DNA of 64,000 nt from positions 410,394-474,393 of the forward strand of contig NZ_QGTG01000005.1 of the NCBI RefSeq assembly GCF_003182155.1. The letters run 5' to 3'. This stretch comes from Chitinophaga sp. S165. Lineage in GTDB: Bacteria > Bacteroidota > Bacteroidia > Chitinophagales > Chitinophagaceae. Below the pieces are notes generated by a model. The model made no database searches and was not told the DNA's origin. It saw nothing but the letters and a program-made list of their open reading frames with translations. Shown one piece after another: positions 34,756-44,400 of this stretch (its first letter is position 1; every line of letters begins with the position of its first letter). Made by a program: the position numbers and the translations under genes.

Positions 34756-36003
34756 ATGTCCAAGCGAATACTACTGATTGGAGGTAATTTTTCACCGGAA
34801 CCAACCGGGATAGGCAAGTATAATGGTGAAATGATCAAATGGCTGGCAGCCGGAGGATACGATTGTACCGTCATCACCAGTTACCCTTACTATCCGGAGT
34901 GGAAGGTGCAGCCCCCATACGACAAGAACAAGAATTGGTATAAGAAAGAAGTGATAGAGAACAACGGACAGGGAGGTAAGATAACAGTGTATCGCTGCCC
35001 GCAATACGTACCGGCAAAACCATCCGGTAAGACACGTATCATGCTGGACTTTTCTTTTGCGGTATCGGCTTTTTTTAAGGTACTGCAATTGCTGCCCCGT
35101 AAGAAATTTGATGTGGTGATAGCGGTGGTGCCACCGTTCCACCTGGGATTACTCGCCGTATTGTATAAGAAGTTCAGAGGCGCCAAATTCCTCTATCACA
35201 TACAGGATATGCAGATAGAAGCGGCCCGTGATCTGAAGATGATCTCCTCTCCGAAACTTATTAAAGCACTGTTCGGATTGGAGCGCTACATCTTTAAACA
35301 TGCAGATATGGTAAGCAGTATTTCAGATGGTATGATGCGCAAGATCCAGGAGAAAGCAGGTAAGGAAATTTTCTTCTTTCCAAACTGGGTAGACGTTTCT
35401 TTATTCCATCCTATTGAAGACCGCATTACACTGAAGACAGAGTACGGCTTTAATGTCAATGACAAGATCGTATTGTATTCCGGTGCAATAGGAGAGAAGC
35501 AGGGACTGGAAGCAATTTTGAATACTGCCGAAACACTGAAAAGTGATAAGCAACTGAAATTCCTGATCTGCGGTTCTGGCCCTTATAAGGAAAAACTAAA
35601 AGCAGAGGCGGAGTCGAAAGGCCTTGACAATGTTATATTCTTTCCGCTGCAGCCTTTTGAAAAGTTCAATCATTTCCTCAATATGGCCGATGTACACCTG
35701 GTGATACAAAAAGGCAACGCAAGTGACCTGGTAATGCCATCCAAGCTTACCACTATCCTGGCGGTAGGAGGTTTGGCACTTATCACAGCCAATAGCGGTA
35801 CAAGTCTGCACGACCTGGTAAGCAAACATAATATGGGCGTACTGGTTAATGCGGAAGATCAGCAAGCACTTACCGATGGCATTATCAGAGCCATGCAGGA
35901 CAATGCCTCAGAAATAGCAAGGAACGGACGTGTGTATGCCGAAACACATCTGTCTGTAGGAAAAATAATGTCACGCTTTGAAGAAGCTGTAGTAGTTAGT
36001 TAA
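34756..36003 (+). CDS. WcaI-like glycosyltransferase family 4
   Basis: A 415-residue GT-B glycosyltransferase with the start LLIGGNFSPEPTGIGKYNGE and the YPEWKVQPPYDKNKNWY region seen in WcaI-like proteins. The C-terminal half has VLYSGAIGEKQGLEAIL and MPSKLTTILAVGG, the donor-binding segment in which the first Glu of the E-x7-E pattern is replaced, as is usual in this subgroup. In E. coli WcaI is proposed to add fucose to the glucose-lipid; that would fit the fucose pathway and the adjacent WcaJ homologue. Confidence 0.87.
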   Translation: MSKRILLIGGNFSPEPTGIGKYNGEMIKWLAAGGYDCTVITSYPYYPEWKVQPPYDKNKNWYKKEVIENNGQGGKITVYRCPQYVPAKPSGKTRIMLDFSFAVSAFFKVLQLLPRKKFDVVIAVVPPFHLGLLAVLYKKFRGAKFLYHIQDMQIEAARDLKMISSPKLIKALFGLERYIFKHADMVSSISDGMMRKIQEKAGKEIFFFPNWVDVSLFHPIEDRITLKTEYGFNVNDKIVLYSGAIGEKQGLEAILNTAETLKSDKQLKFLICGSGPYKEKLKAEAESKGLDNVIFFPLQPFEKFNHFLNMADVHLVIQKGNASDLVMPSKLTTILAVGGLALITANSGTSLHDLVSKHNMGVLVNAEDQQALTDGIIRAMQDNASEIARNGRVYAETHLSVGKIMSRFEEAVVVS

Positions 36004-36024
36004 CATCATTGAACCTCACTTTAT

Positions 36025-37410
36025 ATGTTGGACCGTTATCTTAAAATATGTAGCATTCAGATCCTCGTGCTGGATTTTGTTTGCCTCAATGCCTTCTTCT
36101 TTTTTGCGCTTTACTGGCTGCAGCAGTATGGAGTGCCGGTGAGTGTAAACAGGGACACGTTCCTGATGGCATCCAATACAGCATGGGTCGTTGCCTTATA
36201 TACGACAGGTATTTATTTTATGAGCCAGCAGATGTCTGTAGAACGGATCGTCAAAAAGTTGCTGCAGAGTATCATGTTGTACCTGCTGCTGATGCTGGTT
36301 TTCGTATTCCTGAATAAAGAAGCCTTCAACAGGATCTTTATCATCACCTACATGACTATGTTCATCATAGTGGTGTTGTTGGACAGGTTGTTCTTTTATA
36401 TGCTGACGAATTATATCATTCACCGTAAGGAAATAGAACGAAAGGTGGTGATCGTTGGATATAATGATTTGTCAAAACAACTGGTAGACAACCTGATGGG
36501 CCGTAAGAGCAACCTACGTTTTGAGGGTTATTTCGAGGAATACAGCAACGTGCATGAGCTTTCTAATTACCCGGTAATAGGTACGCTGAAAGATTGCATC
36601 CCGTATGCGCAGTCAAACAATATCAGAGAAATATACTCAACATTATCACCTGAACAGTTCCCGTATTTATATACGCTGGCGCATGAGGCAGAACGTCATT
36701 TTATCCGTTTTCGATTTGTGCCTGACTTCAGGATGTTCGTGAACCGCCAGATATATGTAGATTACCTGGATAATATTCCTATTATATCATTGAGGGCAGA
36801 GCCATTGGATGATATCGCCAACAGGTTGAGGAAACGTATGTTTGATGTATTATTCAGTGGCGCTGTAATGCTCTTTATACTGAGCTGGCTCATCCCATTG
36901 CTGGCGCTGCTGGTGAAACTGGAATCAAGGGGACCGGTATTCTTCGTGCAACATCGTACCGGACGTAACAATCAGACGTTCCGTTGCCTGAAGTTCAGAA
37001 GCATCTACGTGAACCAGGATGCGAATTCGAAACAGGCTACAAGGAATGACCGCCGCTTTACAAGGATAGGGCGTATATTGCGTAAGACGAACCTGGATGA
37101 GATGCCACAGTTCCTTAATGTGTTCCTGGGCGATATGTCTATCGTTGGTCCACGTCCGCACATGCTGAAACACACAGAGGAATATTCTGCGATCATCCAG
37201 AAATATATGATCCGTCACTTCCTGAAACCTGGTATTACAGGTTGGGCACAGGTGAATGGTTACCGTGGAGAGATCACAGATGAATTACATCTGCGTAAAC
37301 GTATCGAGCATGACATCTGGTACATGGAAAACTGGTCAGTGTATCTCGATCTGCGTATCATATTTTTAACCGTGTTTAATACTATCAAAGGCGATAAGAA
37401 CGCATTTTAA
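36025..37410 (+). CDS. wcaJ: WcaJ-like undecaprenyl-phosphate glucose phosphotransferase
   Basis: The initiating enzyme: it transfers glucose-1-phosphate from UDP-glucose to undecaprenyl phosphate. It is a 461-residue polyisoprenyl-phosphate hexose-1-phosphate transferase with four N-terminal membrane helices, a CoA-binding-like Rossmann domain (VVIVGYNDLSKQLVDNL), a reentrant helix and the catalytic domain with HRTGRNNQTFRCLKFRS, TNLDEMPQFLNVFLGDMSIV, GPRPH and PGITGWAQVNGYRGE. Glucose specificity is inferred from similarity to WcaJ. It is the last gene of the operon although it acts first in the pathway. Confidence 0.93.
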   Translation: MLDRYLKICSIQILVLDFVCLNAFFFFALYWLQQYGVPVSVNRDTFLMASNTAWVVALYTTGIYFMSQQMSVERIVKKLLQSIMLYLLLMLVFVFLNKEAFNRIFIITYMTMFIIVVLLDRLFFYMLTNYIIHRKEIERKVVIVGYNDLSKQLVDNLMGRKSNLRFEGYFEEYSNVHELSNYPVIGTLKDCIPYAQSNNIREIYSTLSPEQFPYLYTLAHEAERHFIRFRFVPDFRMFVNRQIYVDYLDNIPIISLRAEPLDDIANRLRKRMFDVLFSGAVMLFILSWLIPLLALLVKLESRGPVFFVQHRTGRNNQTFRCLKFRSIYVNQDANSKQATRNDRRFTRIGRILRKTNLDEMPQFLNVFLGDMSIVGPRPHMLKHTEEYSAIIQKYMIRHFLKPGITGWAQVNGYRGEITDELHLRKRIEHDIWYMENWSVYLDLRIIFLTVFNTIKGDKNAF

Positions 37411-37545
37411 CATTTTCTCTATCATATTTTACTCGTATTAGTAAGAATGTTAATGGAAAAGAAAGCGCCTTAAGTGTTATTTTTACACTCCGGTAGTCAG
37501 ACGTACACCGGAGCCAATTTCAGGGATGCCTGTAAACAGCGTTAC

Positions 37546-38232
37546 ATGAAAAGTTCTGTGTCAGCACAAAATTTCCTTGATGACAGCCGGCTAATAGAAG
37601 AGATCTTTCATGAATTGAAATCTATTGTAGCAAGCATACTTTCAAGTGTTGAACTAATCGTACTGTACGACGGGAAAGCAATGGGGAACAAGATCACCCG
37701 TCAGGCAGAATCAATCAGATCGCAGGTAATAGAACTTGATTTTCAACTGCAGAATATCCGGATCATACAGCATATGCTGGGTAAGACCTTTGAACTAAAG
37801 AGGAAGACCACCAACTTACTTTTTTTTCTGGGACAACTGGTACGTGAAGAGCCATACAACAATCTGCTATCTCCCGCCGTTGAATTACAGAACAGTAAAA
37901 TACCTGTGGAAGCGAATATCGACGAATCCGTGATGCGGCAGTTGATCCTGAATCTTTTTTTCTGGATGAACAGGCATTCAACAACCCATCAGATACCGAA
38001 GATAGTATTCAGGTTTGAGCCAGGATATTTTGAAATAAAGGGATCTTTTTACGCGAATTATATCTTTTCGTCTCCTTTTAAGTCATCCGAGAAAGGAGAT
38101 AGCGAAATATTTCACCAGCCGGTATGTCATATGATGTCGTATTTCGCCGCCTTACACGACGGCACTTTTGAAATACAGGCAGAACCGGAGAAGAATGTGG
38201 AAGTGCTGGTGAAAATACCCTGTAAGGCGTAA
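37546..38232 (+). CDS. Degenerate histidine-kinase-like protein (DHp plus reduced ATPase domain)
   Basis: A 228-residue cytosolic protein. Residues about 15-40 (EEIFHELKSIVASILSSVEL) match the H-box helix of a DHp domain, including the His, followed by a second helix to about residue 85. The rest resembles a HATPase fold (RQLILNLFFWMNRHS at the N-box) but the key second asparagine is replaced and the DxGxG and GxGLG boxes are missing, so ATP binding is doubtful. The architecture recalls phosphotransferases such as Spo0B and ChpT. It lies 135 bp after the EPS operon and may relay phosphate to a receiver. The earlier GTG frame start at 37474 lacks support. Confidence 0.65.
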   Translation: MKSSVSAQNFLDDSRLIEEIFHELKSIVASILSSVELIVLYDGKAMGNKITRQAESIRSQVIELDFQLQNIRIIQHMLGKTFELKRKTTNLLFFLGQLVREEPYNNLLSPAVELQNSKIPVEANIDESVMRQLILNLFFWMNRHSTTHQIPKIVFRFEPGYFEIKGSFYANYIFSSPFKSSEKGDSEIFHQPVCHMMSYFAALHDGTFEIQAEPEKNVEVLVKIPCKA

Positions 38233-38286
38233 GCCTTACAGTCTGAAACACGTCTCTTAGAAACAATAAGATAAGGTTAAAACAAA

Positions 38287-38318
38287 AGGGGATATTTCCA
38301 TATCCCCTATTTTTTTTT
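38287..38318 (+). terminator. Strong Rho-independent terminator
   Basis: An 8-bp perfect stem GGGGATAT/ATATCCCC (38288-38295, 38300-38307) with loop TTCC is followed by a run of nine T. It separates the rightward kinase-like gene from the leftward mqo gene and may also serve mqo, since A-tracts precede it. Confidence 0.85.
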
Positions 38319-38338
38319 ATTACCAGTATGTAATTCGC

Positions 38339-39826
38339 TTATTTCTTTAGTTCCAGTACAGCATTTGCCCAGCTTCTCACATGTTCCAGCAGGGTAGGGC
38401 TTTCCGCCAGCTTCTGCCCGTAGGATGGGATCATCTGTTTCAGCTTATTTTGCCATTGAGGCGTAGCCAGTTTGTTGGGGAAACAGCGTTGCAGTAATTC
38501 CAGCATAATGGATACCGCAGTGGAAGCACCCGGAGAAGCACCCAACAGCGCTGCAATAGAGCCGTCTGCCGCACTCACTACTTCAGTACCGAATTCCAGG
38601 ATACCAACATGTTCAGGGTGTTTCTTGATCACCTGTACACGCTGTCCTGCTACTTCCAGTTCCCAGTCTTCCATTTTTGCTTCCGGCAGGAATGCCTGTA
38701 AGGCTTCCATTCTTTCTTCCGGCGACTGACGTACCTGATCGATCAGGTATTTGGTGAGCGGAAGGTTATCCAGGCCGGCAGCCAGCATCGGACGAATGTT
38801 ATTGAATTTGATGGACCTCGGCAGATCAAGCCAGGAACCATTTTTCAGGAACTTTGTAGAGAAACCTGCATAAGGTCCGAACAGTAAGGCCTTTTTACCA
38901 TCTATCACACGTGTATCCAGGTGAGGTACAGACATTGGAGGTGCACCTACAGAAGCCTTGCCATAAACTTTAGCCGCATGTTTTTCAACGATAGCCGGGT
39001 TTTTACAGATCAGCCACTGGCCGCTTACAGGGAAGCCGCCGAAGCCTTTACCTTCAGGAATGTCTGATTTTTCCAGCAACGGCAGAGAGCCGCCACCAGC
39101 GCCTATAAATACAAATCTTGTATGCAGCGTTCTTTTCTTACCTGTTTCCAGGTTCTTCACTTTCAGATACCATCTGCCATCTTCTTCCTGCTCCAGGTCA
39201 CGTACCTCGTGTTTCAGATGTACCTGTACACCATTCTGTTGTTTCAGATAGCTGATGAGTGCACGGGTGAGGGCGCCGAAGTTGATATCCGTACCGGATT
39301 CCATACGCGTAGCCGCTACTTTCTCAGCAGCATCACGGCCTTCCATCACCAATGGTATCCATTGTTTCAGGACGGCAGGATCGTCTGAGTACTCCATGCC
39401 CTTGAATAAATTATTGCTTTCCAGCATCTGCTGGCGTTTCTTCAGATATTGAACATTGTTTTCACCCCATACAAAGCTCATGTGAGGAACGCTCTGTATA
39501 AATGTCTCCGGGGATTTAATACAACCCTGCTGTACAAGGAAAGACCAGAATTGCTTGGACACTTCGAATGACTCCGCAATCTTGATAGCTTTATTGATCT
39601 CAATATTGCCATTTTCTTTCTCAGGAGTATAGTTCAGTTCGCAGAAAGCAGAGTGTCCTGTACCTGCGTTATTCCATGCATCCGAACTTTCTCCTGCTAT
39701 GATATCCAGCCTTTCGAATATCTCAATGGTCAGTTCCGGTTGTAATTCTTTCAATAGTACGCCTAGCGTTGCACTCATTATGCCTGCACCGATTAAAACG
39801 ATGTCAGGCGCCGATTTAGGAGACAT
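38339..39826 (-). CDS. mqo: Malate:quinone oxidoreductase
   Basis: A 495-residue FAD enzyme on the cytoplasmic membrane that oxidises malate to oxaloacetate and passes electrons to quinone, serving the TCA cycle. The N-terminal dinucleotide motif LIGAGIMSATLGVLLKELQP is followed by NNAGTGHSAFCELNYTPE, characteristic of Mqo. GAGGGSLPLLEKSDIPEG and FGPYAGFSTKFLKNGS complete the pattern. It has its own promoter and is not part of the nitrate genes, which end 158 bp upstream of its start and run in the same direction. Confidence 0.96.
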   Translation of the reverse strand: MSPKSAPDIVLIGAGIMSATLGVLLKELQPELTIEIFERLDIIAGESSDAWNNAGTGHSAFCELNYTPEKENGNIEINKAIKIAESFEVSKQFWSFLVQQGCIKSPETFIQSVPHMSFVWGENNVQYLKKRQQMLESNNLFKGMEYSDDPAVLKQWIPLVMEGRDAAEKVAATRMESGTDINFGALTRALISYLKQQNGVQVHLKHEVRDLEQEEDGRWYLKVKNLETGKKRTLHTRFVFIGAGGGSLPLLEKSDIPEGKGFGGFPVSGQWLICKNPAIVEKHAAKVYGKASVGAPPMSVPHLDTRVIDGKKALLFGPYAGFSTKFLKNGSWLDLPRSIKFNNIRPMLAAGLDNLPLTKYLIDQVRQSPEERMEALQAFLPEAKMEDWELEVAGQRVQVIKKHPEHVGILEFGTEVVSAADGSIAALLGASPGASTAVSIMLELLQRCFPNKLATPQWQNKLKQMIPSYGQKLAESPTLLEHVRSWANAVLELKK

Positions 39827-39853
39827 ATTAATTTATTTACGCGATTTGCGCTG

Positions 39854-39861
39854 CAAAAATA
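39854..39861 (-). promoter_or_regulatory. mqo promoter -7 box
   Basis: On the minus strand it reads TATTTTTG, an exact consensus match, giving a leader of about 24 nt before the mqo ATG. No -33 TTTG at the usual distance. Confidence 0.5.
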
Positions 39862-39984
39862 GTACTAAAAACATTAGTTCTATAACGTTTTAGTGTTTGT
39901 ATTATGGCTTTTTGTGATAAAATAAGCGCAATTTTCACTGCAAGCACCTGCTGTAGTGCATATGGGAAAAATGCAAATGTATTG

Positions 39985-41466
39985 TTAATCCTGTGCCCCC
40001 GCAAGCCACCCAAGAGATGTTGCGGTAATGGCTGTAAAATCGGATAACGGAGCCTCGCATAGTGAACAATGATAATGCTCCGGAAGGCTATGAAAGGGTG
40101 TTGCTGCTGCAATGCCCTGACCAGGATCTCCCACAGTGTCATCATATACGGTCAGGCAGCGGGTGCATTGATGCACTTCCTTCTCCGGCTGAGTGGTGCT
40201 TATAACAGTTTGCTGTCCAGCTACATAGTTCAGCAATGGATCTGTCAACGCACTGTTCTCATAAAACTCCCGGCAAAGAGAGGTGATATAAGGCCCCAGA
40301 TGCTCTTTGGCCACTCCTGTCCGGTAAGGCAGTAAAGTGCCGGAATTCGGGTTAAAATCCTGTGTATAATGAATATCAAATCGTTGAAGCCCTTTAAGCC
40401 TGCTCTTTGTCTTACTTTCCTGTTTAGTGATCACGATAGAACCGAAACAGTTATTGCCCGGATTGATCCTGATGCTGAAACATAAACCGTAAGTCCTGAC
40501 ATCGGCATTATCGAAATGACGGATGATATGCCTTTTGAGGATCAATGCATCTTCGCTGTTGTCTTCCACATGCCAGTTCAACTCGTTGGCAGCATGTCTT
40601 ACATTGATACCATACTTACCAAGTATATAATCCCATAGCCTTCTGTGCTCCGGTGCTATATTCCTGACGATAAGCGATTTCCAGGAGGTAGCGTACAGCT
40701 GCCCTGTCCTCGTTTCCAGGCATATCTTACAAAGGTTTTGCAGGAATGGAAGCGGAAATTCTTCATCCCTGCGGTAGATGCCCAGCCAGTAGTGATTTTC
40801 ATGCCTGTTGAAGCCCTCATAGTAAGGCAGATGGAAAGGAGGCAGCTCCAGTTCCGCTGTTACCGGACGGAAAGCATATTCAAGTTTATCCTTCACAAGG
40901 GTATACAGTGCGTCATTACTGATAGACTGCTGTTGCTGCAACACTGACTCGATAAATTGGCTCAGCTGGCCGATATTGTTTGTATAGACGAGATCAGGCC
41001 ACGCAAAGAGACGGCTGGACTTCGGGAAACGGATAAATAAATGCCAATAGTGGGCCTGTCCCGCTGCAATCCAGTTAATATGGCCGGAGAAAAAAGGAGT
41101 GAATGTTTGCCTGTTATCGCAGATATTCACCTTCATCGCAGGCGTATAATCGAATAATGAGAATACATCTTTATAGATACCTTCCGTCAGCCAGCTTTCA
41201 TTAATGAAAATGCCGGCCGCAGGATAGGAACTGGTGATATTAGGAGCAGTACCGTAAGCATGGAACACGATCTGGTGGCGTACACACTCTTCCTCAAACT
41301 GCTGACGGTATTTACCTGGTATTTCTATCAGCAGTTGTTGCCGTAAGCCAAACCGTACCTGGGTAACCCTGGCTGCTGCCGCTATATCCAGAATAGTCAG
41401 CAGCTGTCCGGGAGAGACGATCCCTCCCGTAAAATTAATGCTCACTGTCTGTGAATGTCTGATCAT
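39985..41466 (-). CDS. Nitrite/sulfite-reductase-like protein with C-terminal rubredoxin domain
   Basis: A 493-residue protein. Residues about 14-55 (GGIVSPGQLLTILDIAAAAR and the QVRFGLRQQLLIEIP strand) and about 245-275 (LCKICLETRTGQLYATSWKSL) look like two NIR_SIR ferredoxin-like half domains. The siroheme/4Fe-4S cysteines seen in NirB are absent. The C-terminus is a rubredoxin-like iron site: CTRC near residue 430, then CSLC about 40 residues later. It likely carries electrons for the nitrate reductase encoded 2 bp upstream in the same operon. Related proteins accompany assimilatory nitrate reductases in Bacteroidota, as I recall; the exact role is unknown. Confidence 0.75.
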   Translation of the reverse strand: MIRHSQTVSINFTGGIVSPGQLLTILDIAAAARVTQVRFGLRQQLLIEIPGKYRQQFEEECVRHQIVFHAYGTAPNITSSYPAAGIFINESWLTEGIYKDVFSLFDYTPAMKVNICDNRQTFTPFFSGHINWIAAGQAHYWHLFIRFPKSSRLFAWPDLVYTNNIGQLSQFIESVLQQQQSISNDALYTLVKDKLEYAFRPVTAELELPPFHLPYYEGFNRHENHYWLGIYRRDEEFPLPFLQNLCKICLETRTGQLYATSWKSLIVRNIAPEHRRLWDYILGKYGINVRHAANELNWHVEDNSEDALILKRHIIRHFDNADVRTYGLCFSIRINPGNNCFGSIVITKQESKTKSRLKGLQRFDIHYTQDFNPNSGTLLPYRTGVAKEHLGPYITSLCREFYENSALTDPLLNYVAGQQTVISTTQPEKEVHQCTRCLTVYDDTVGDPGQGIAAATPFHSLPEHYHCSLCEAPLSDFTAITATSLGWLAGAQD

Positions 41467-41468
41467 GA

Positions 41469-44400
41469 TTAAACTGCTTGCATGATAAATACTGCCTCCT
41501 CTTTAGGTGTGGATGGCAGTTGCTTTTCAAGTATGGCTTTGATCTCCGGTCTGCAACTACCGCAGCCCATACCTGCGCCTGACGCCTGGCATATACTTTC
41601 CAGGGTATCGGCTCCTTCCTTGATCTTCTCACAGATATTTCCTTCTCCCACGCCTCCACAACTACATACCAGTTTGCCGATCACCGGAGCGGCTTTCTTG
41701 CCGGAGCGTAAAAGCTCCAGGCGCTTTTCCGACAATTCGATTTTATTGGATATCAGGTCCCTGAATTCCAGGAACTCAGACTTATCGCCGATCAGAATAG
41801 CGCCTACAAGGCGGTCATTGTGGATAACACATTTCTTATAATAACGCTTTGATTTATCAATGAACACCACCTCTTCATAGGCAGGATCATCTGGTGTTTC
41901 TATCATGCCCAGCGAACAAAGATCAGTGCCATGCATTTTGAGGATGTTCATGAACAGTGATCCCTCATAATAACTTGTCAGGTCACCCGCCAGATATCGG
42001 CCAACTATTGCTGCCTGTTGTTCTGCCGCTGCAGTAATACCATATAGGGTTCCGTTGAATTCTGCTATTTCTCCGATAGCAAAAATATCCGGATCACTCG
42101 TTTGCAGGTATTCATTAACAACTACACCTCTTTTACATAACAGGTGACTGGCGCGTGCCAGTTCAATATTAGGAAGGGTGCCTATGGACATGACCACCGC
42201 CTGACAAGCTACATGCCTTCCGCTTTTCAGCTGGATGCCATCTAATTTGTTTAAGCCGGTGAACCTTTCTATTTCATCATTGTACAGGATCTCAATACCA
42301 CGGTCGGTCAGCTCTTCATATAACAGCTGGCTGCCTAAAGCATCCAGCTGTCTGTCCATCAGTTTAGACGTGCGTTGTATAACGGCCACGTCTATATCCA
42401 TTTCTCTTAGTGAAGCAGCTAATTCAATACCCAGCAGTCCACCGCCGACGATCATCACTTTTCCTGCTGCAGGGTCAATATGTCTGACGAATGCATCCGC
42501 ATCCCGCCGGTTACGCATTGTAAAGACGCCATCCAGAGAAGGCGCATCCCTTAGGGTAGCCGCACGACTGCCCATCGCCATTATCAATACATCATATGCA
42601 TGTATAAGGCCATTACTGTCTGTTACCGTTTTCTGCTCACGGTCTATCCCATTAATACTAACGCCTCTATGTAGTGTAATGTCCAGCAGGTTCTCCTCCT
42701 CGTCTGTCATTTTCACCAGCTGCGCCCATTGCTGGGTACCACTGATATAATCAGGCAACATAACACGGTTATAAAAAGGCTGGTCCTCTTTACTGAATAC
42801 AGTGATAGTGTCCGTTGTATTTATTCCACGATAGGCCTTTACAAAGCCACAGGCGCCTGCACCTGCGCCAATGATAACGATCTTCTGCGCCTGCTTTTGA
42901 TATAGTCTCACCTGTACCGCCGTATACTTCAGGTCGGGTTGTTTGGAGATTTTATCCACCAGTGTGTGTGTAAGATTATTGGCCCGGCTCAAGTCATTAT
43001 CAAGTATCTTCCCCCAGTGCATAGGGAGGAACACAACACCTTGTTTGATGGAAGTGCTCAGTTGTGCTTTGACACGCACTACGCCATTCTCACTGAAGAT
43101 CTCTACTATATCTCCTTCCTTAATTTCTCTTTCAGCCGCATCCTGCGGATGGATCTCCAACAGGGGGGTGGGAATATGTTGTTTCAGTTTGCTGACTTTC
43201 CCGGTCTTGCTCATCGTATGCCACTGATCGCGGATACGGCCGGTAGTAAGAATAAGCGGCCATTGCGGATCGGGCGGCGTTGACCGGTTGTCGTCAGGAA
43301 AGGAATGAATGATTGCTTTGGCAGATGATGTATAGAATTTATGATCTGTAAATAATCTTTGTGTACCGTTATTTGCGGTGCCAGCCGGGTAAGGCCATTG
43401 TAAAGATCTCTTTTCCTTCAGCAACTCATAGTTGACGCCACTAACATCTATATTGGTACCTGCAGTAAGCCGGCTATGTTCAGCATATATCTCTGACGGA
43501 TTACTATAATCAAACCCATGATATCCCATCTTCCTCGCAAAGCGGCTGATGATCTCAGCATCAGGTAATGCTTCGCCGGGGGCTTCATTTATTTTTTGCA
43601 GATAAGTGATCCTTCTTTCTGCATTGGTCATGGTGCCCTCTTTTTCTGTCCAGGCGGCAGCAGGAAGCACAACATCTGCATAACGCAGTGTTTCGGGTTT
43701 AGAGGAAATTTCCTGTACAACCACAAACTTCGCTTTCTGTAGCGCCGCTTCAGCCATACGTGCATCAGGAAGACTTACCAGCGGATTTGTACACATGATC
43801 CAGATGGCTTTCAGCCTGCCGTCATTTAATGCTTCAAACATCTCAGTAGCTGTCAGTCCCGGTTTGTCGGAGATTGCAGTACCGCCCCAGAATTCCTGCA
43901 CTTCTTTACGATGTGCAGGATTGTCCAGCACACGATGTGCGGGCAGCATATTGGACAGGCCGCCTACTTCGCGTCCTCCCATTGCATTCGGCTGTCCTGT
44001 CAGTGAGAATGGTCCGCAACCGGGTTTACCGATCTTGCCTGTAATAAGATTGAGATTGATGAGGCTCAGGTTTTTATTTACACCCACTGCACTCTGGTTA
44101 AGCCCCATTGTCCACATGGTCATAAAACCTTTGGCCTGGCCGATCATAGCAGCGGCTTCATAGATCAGGTCTTCTGAAATACCGCATACTGATGCTGCAC
44201 TGCTGATGCTGCGCTCCATTACTGTATCCCGGTATTTGGCAAAGCCTTCGGTATGTTGCTGGATGAAATGATTATCTGTATGCCCTGCTTCTATCAGCAG
44301 CCGGCCAATAGCATGATGTAATACGATATCTGTACCCGGCATCAGTTGAAGATGAACATCTGCTATCGCACAACTCTGTGTTACGCGCGGATCGCTGACG

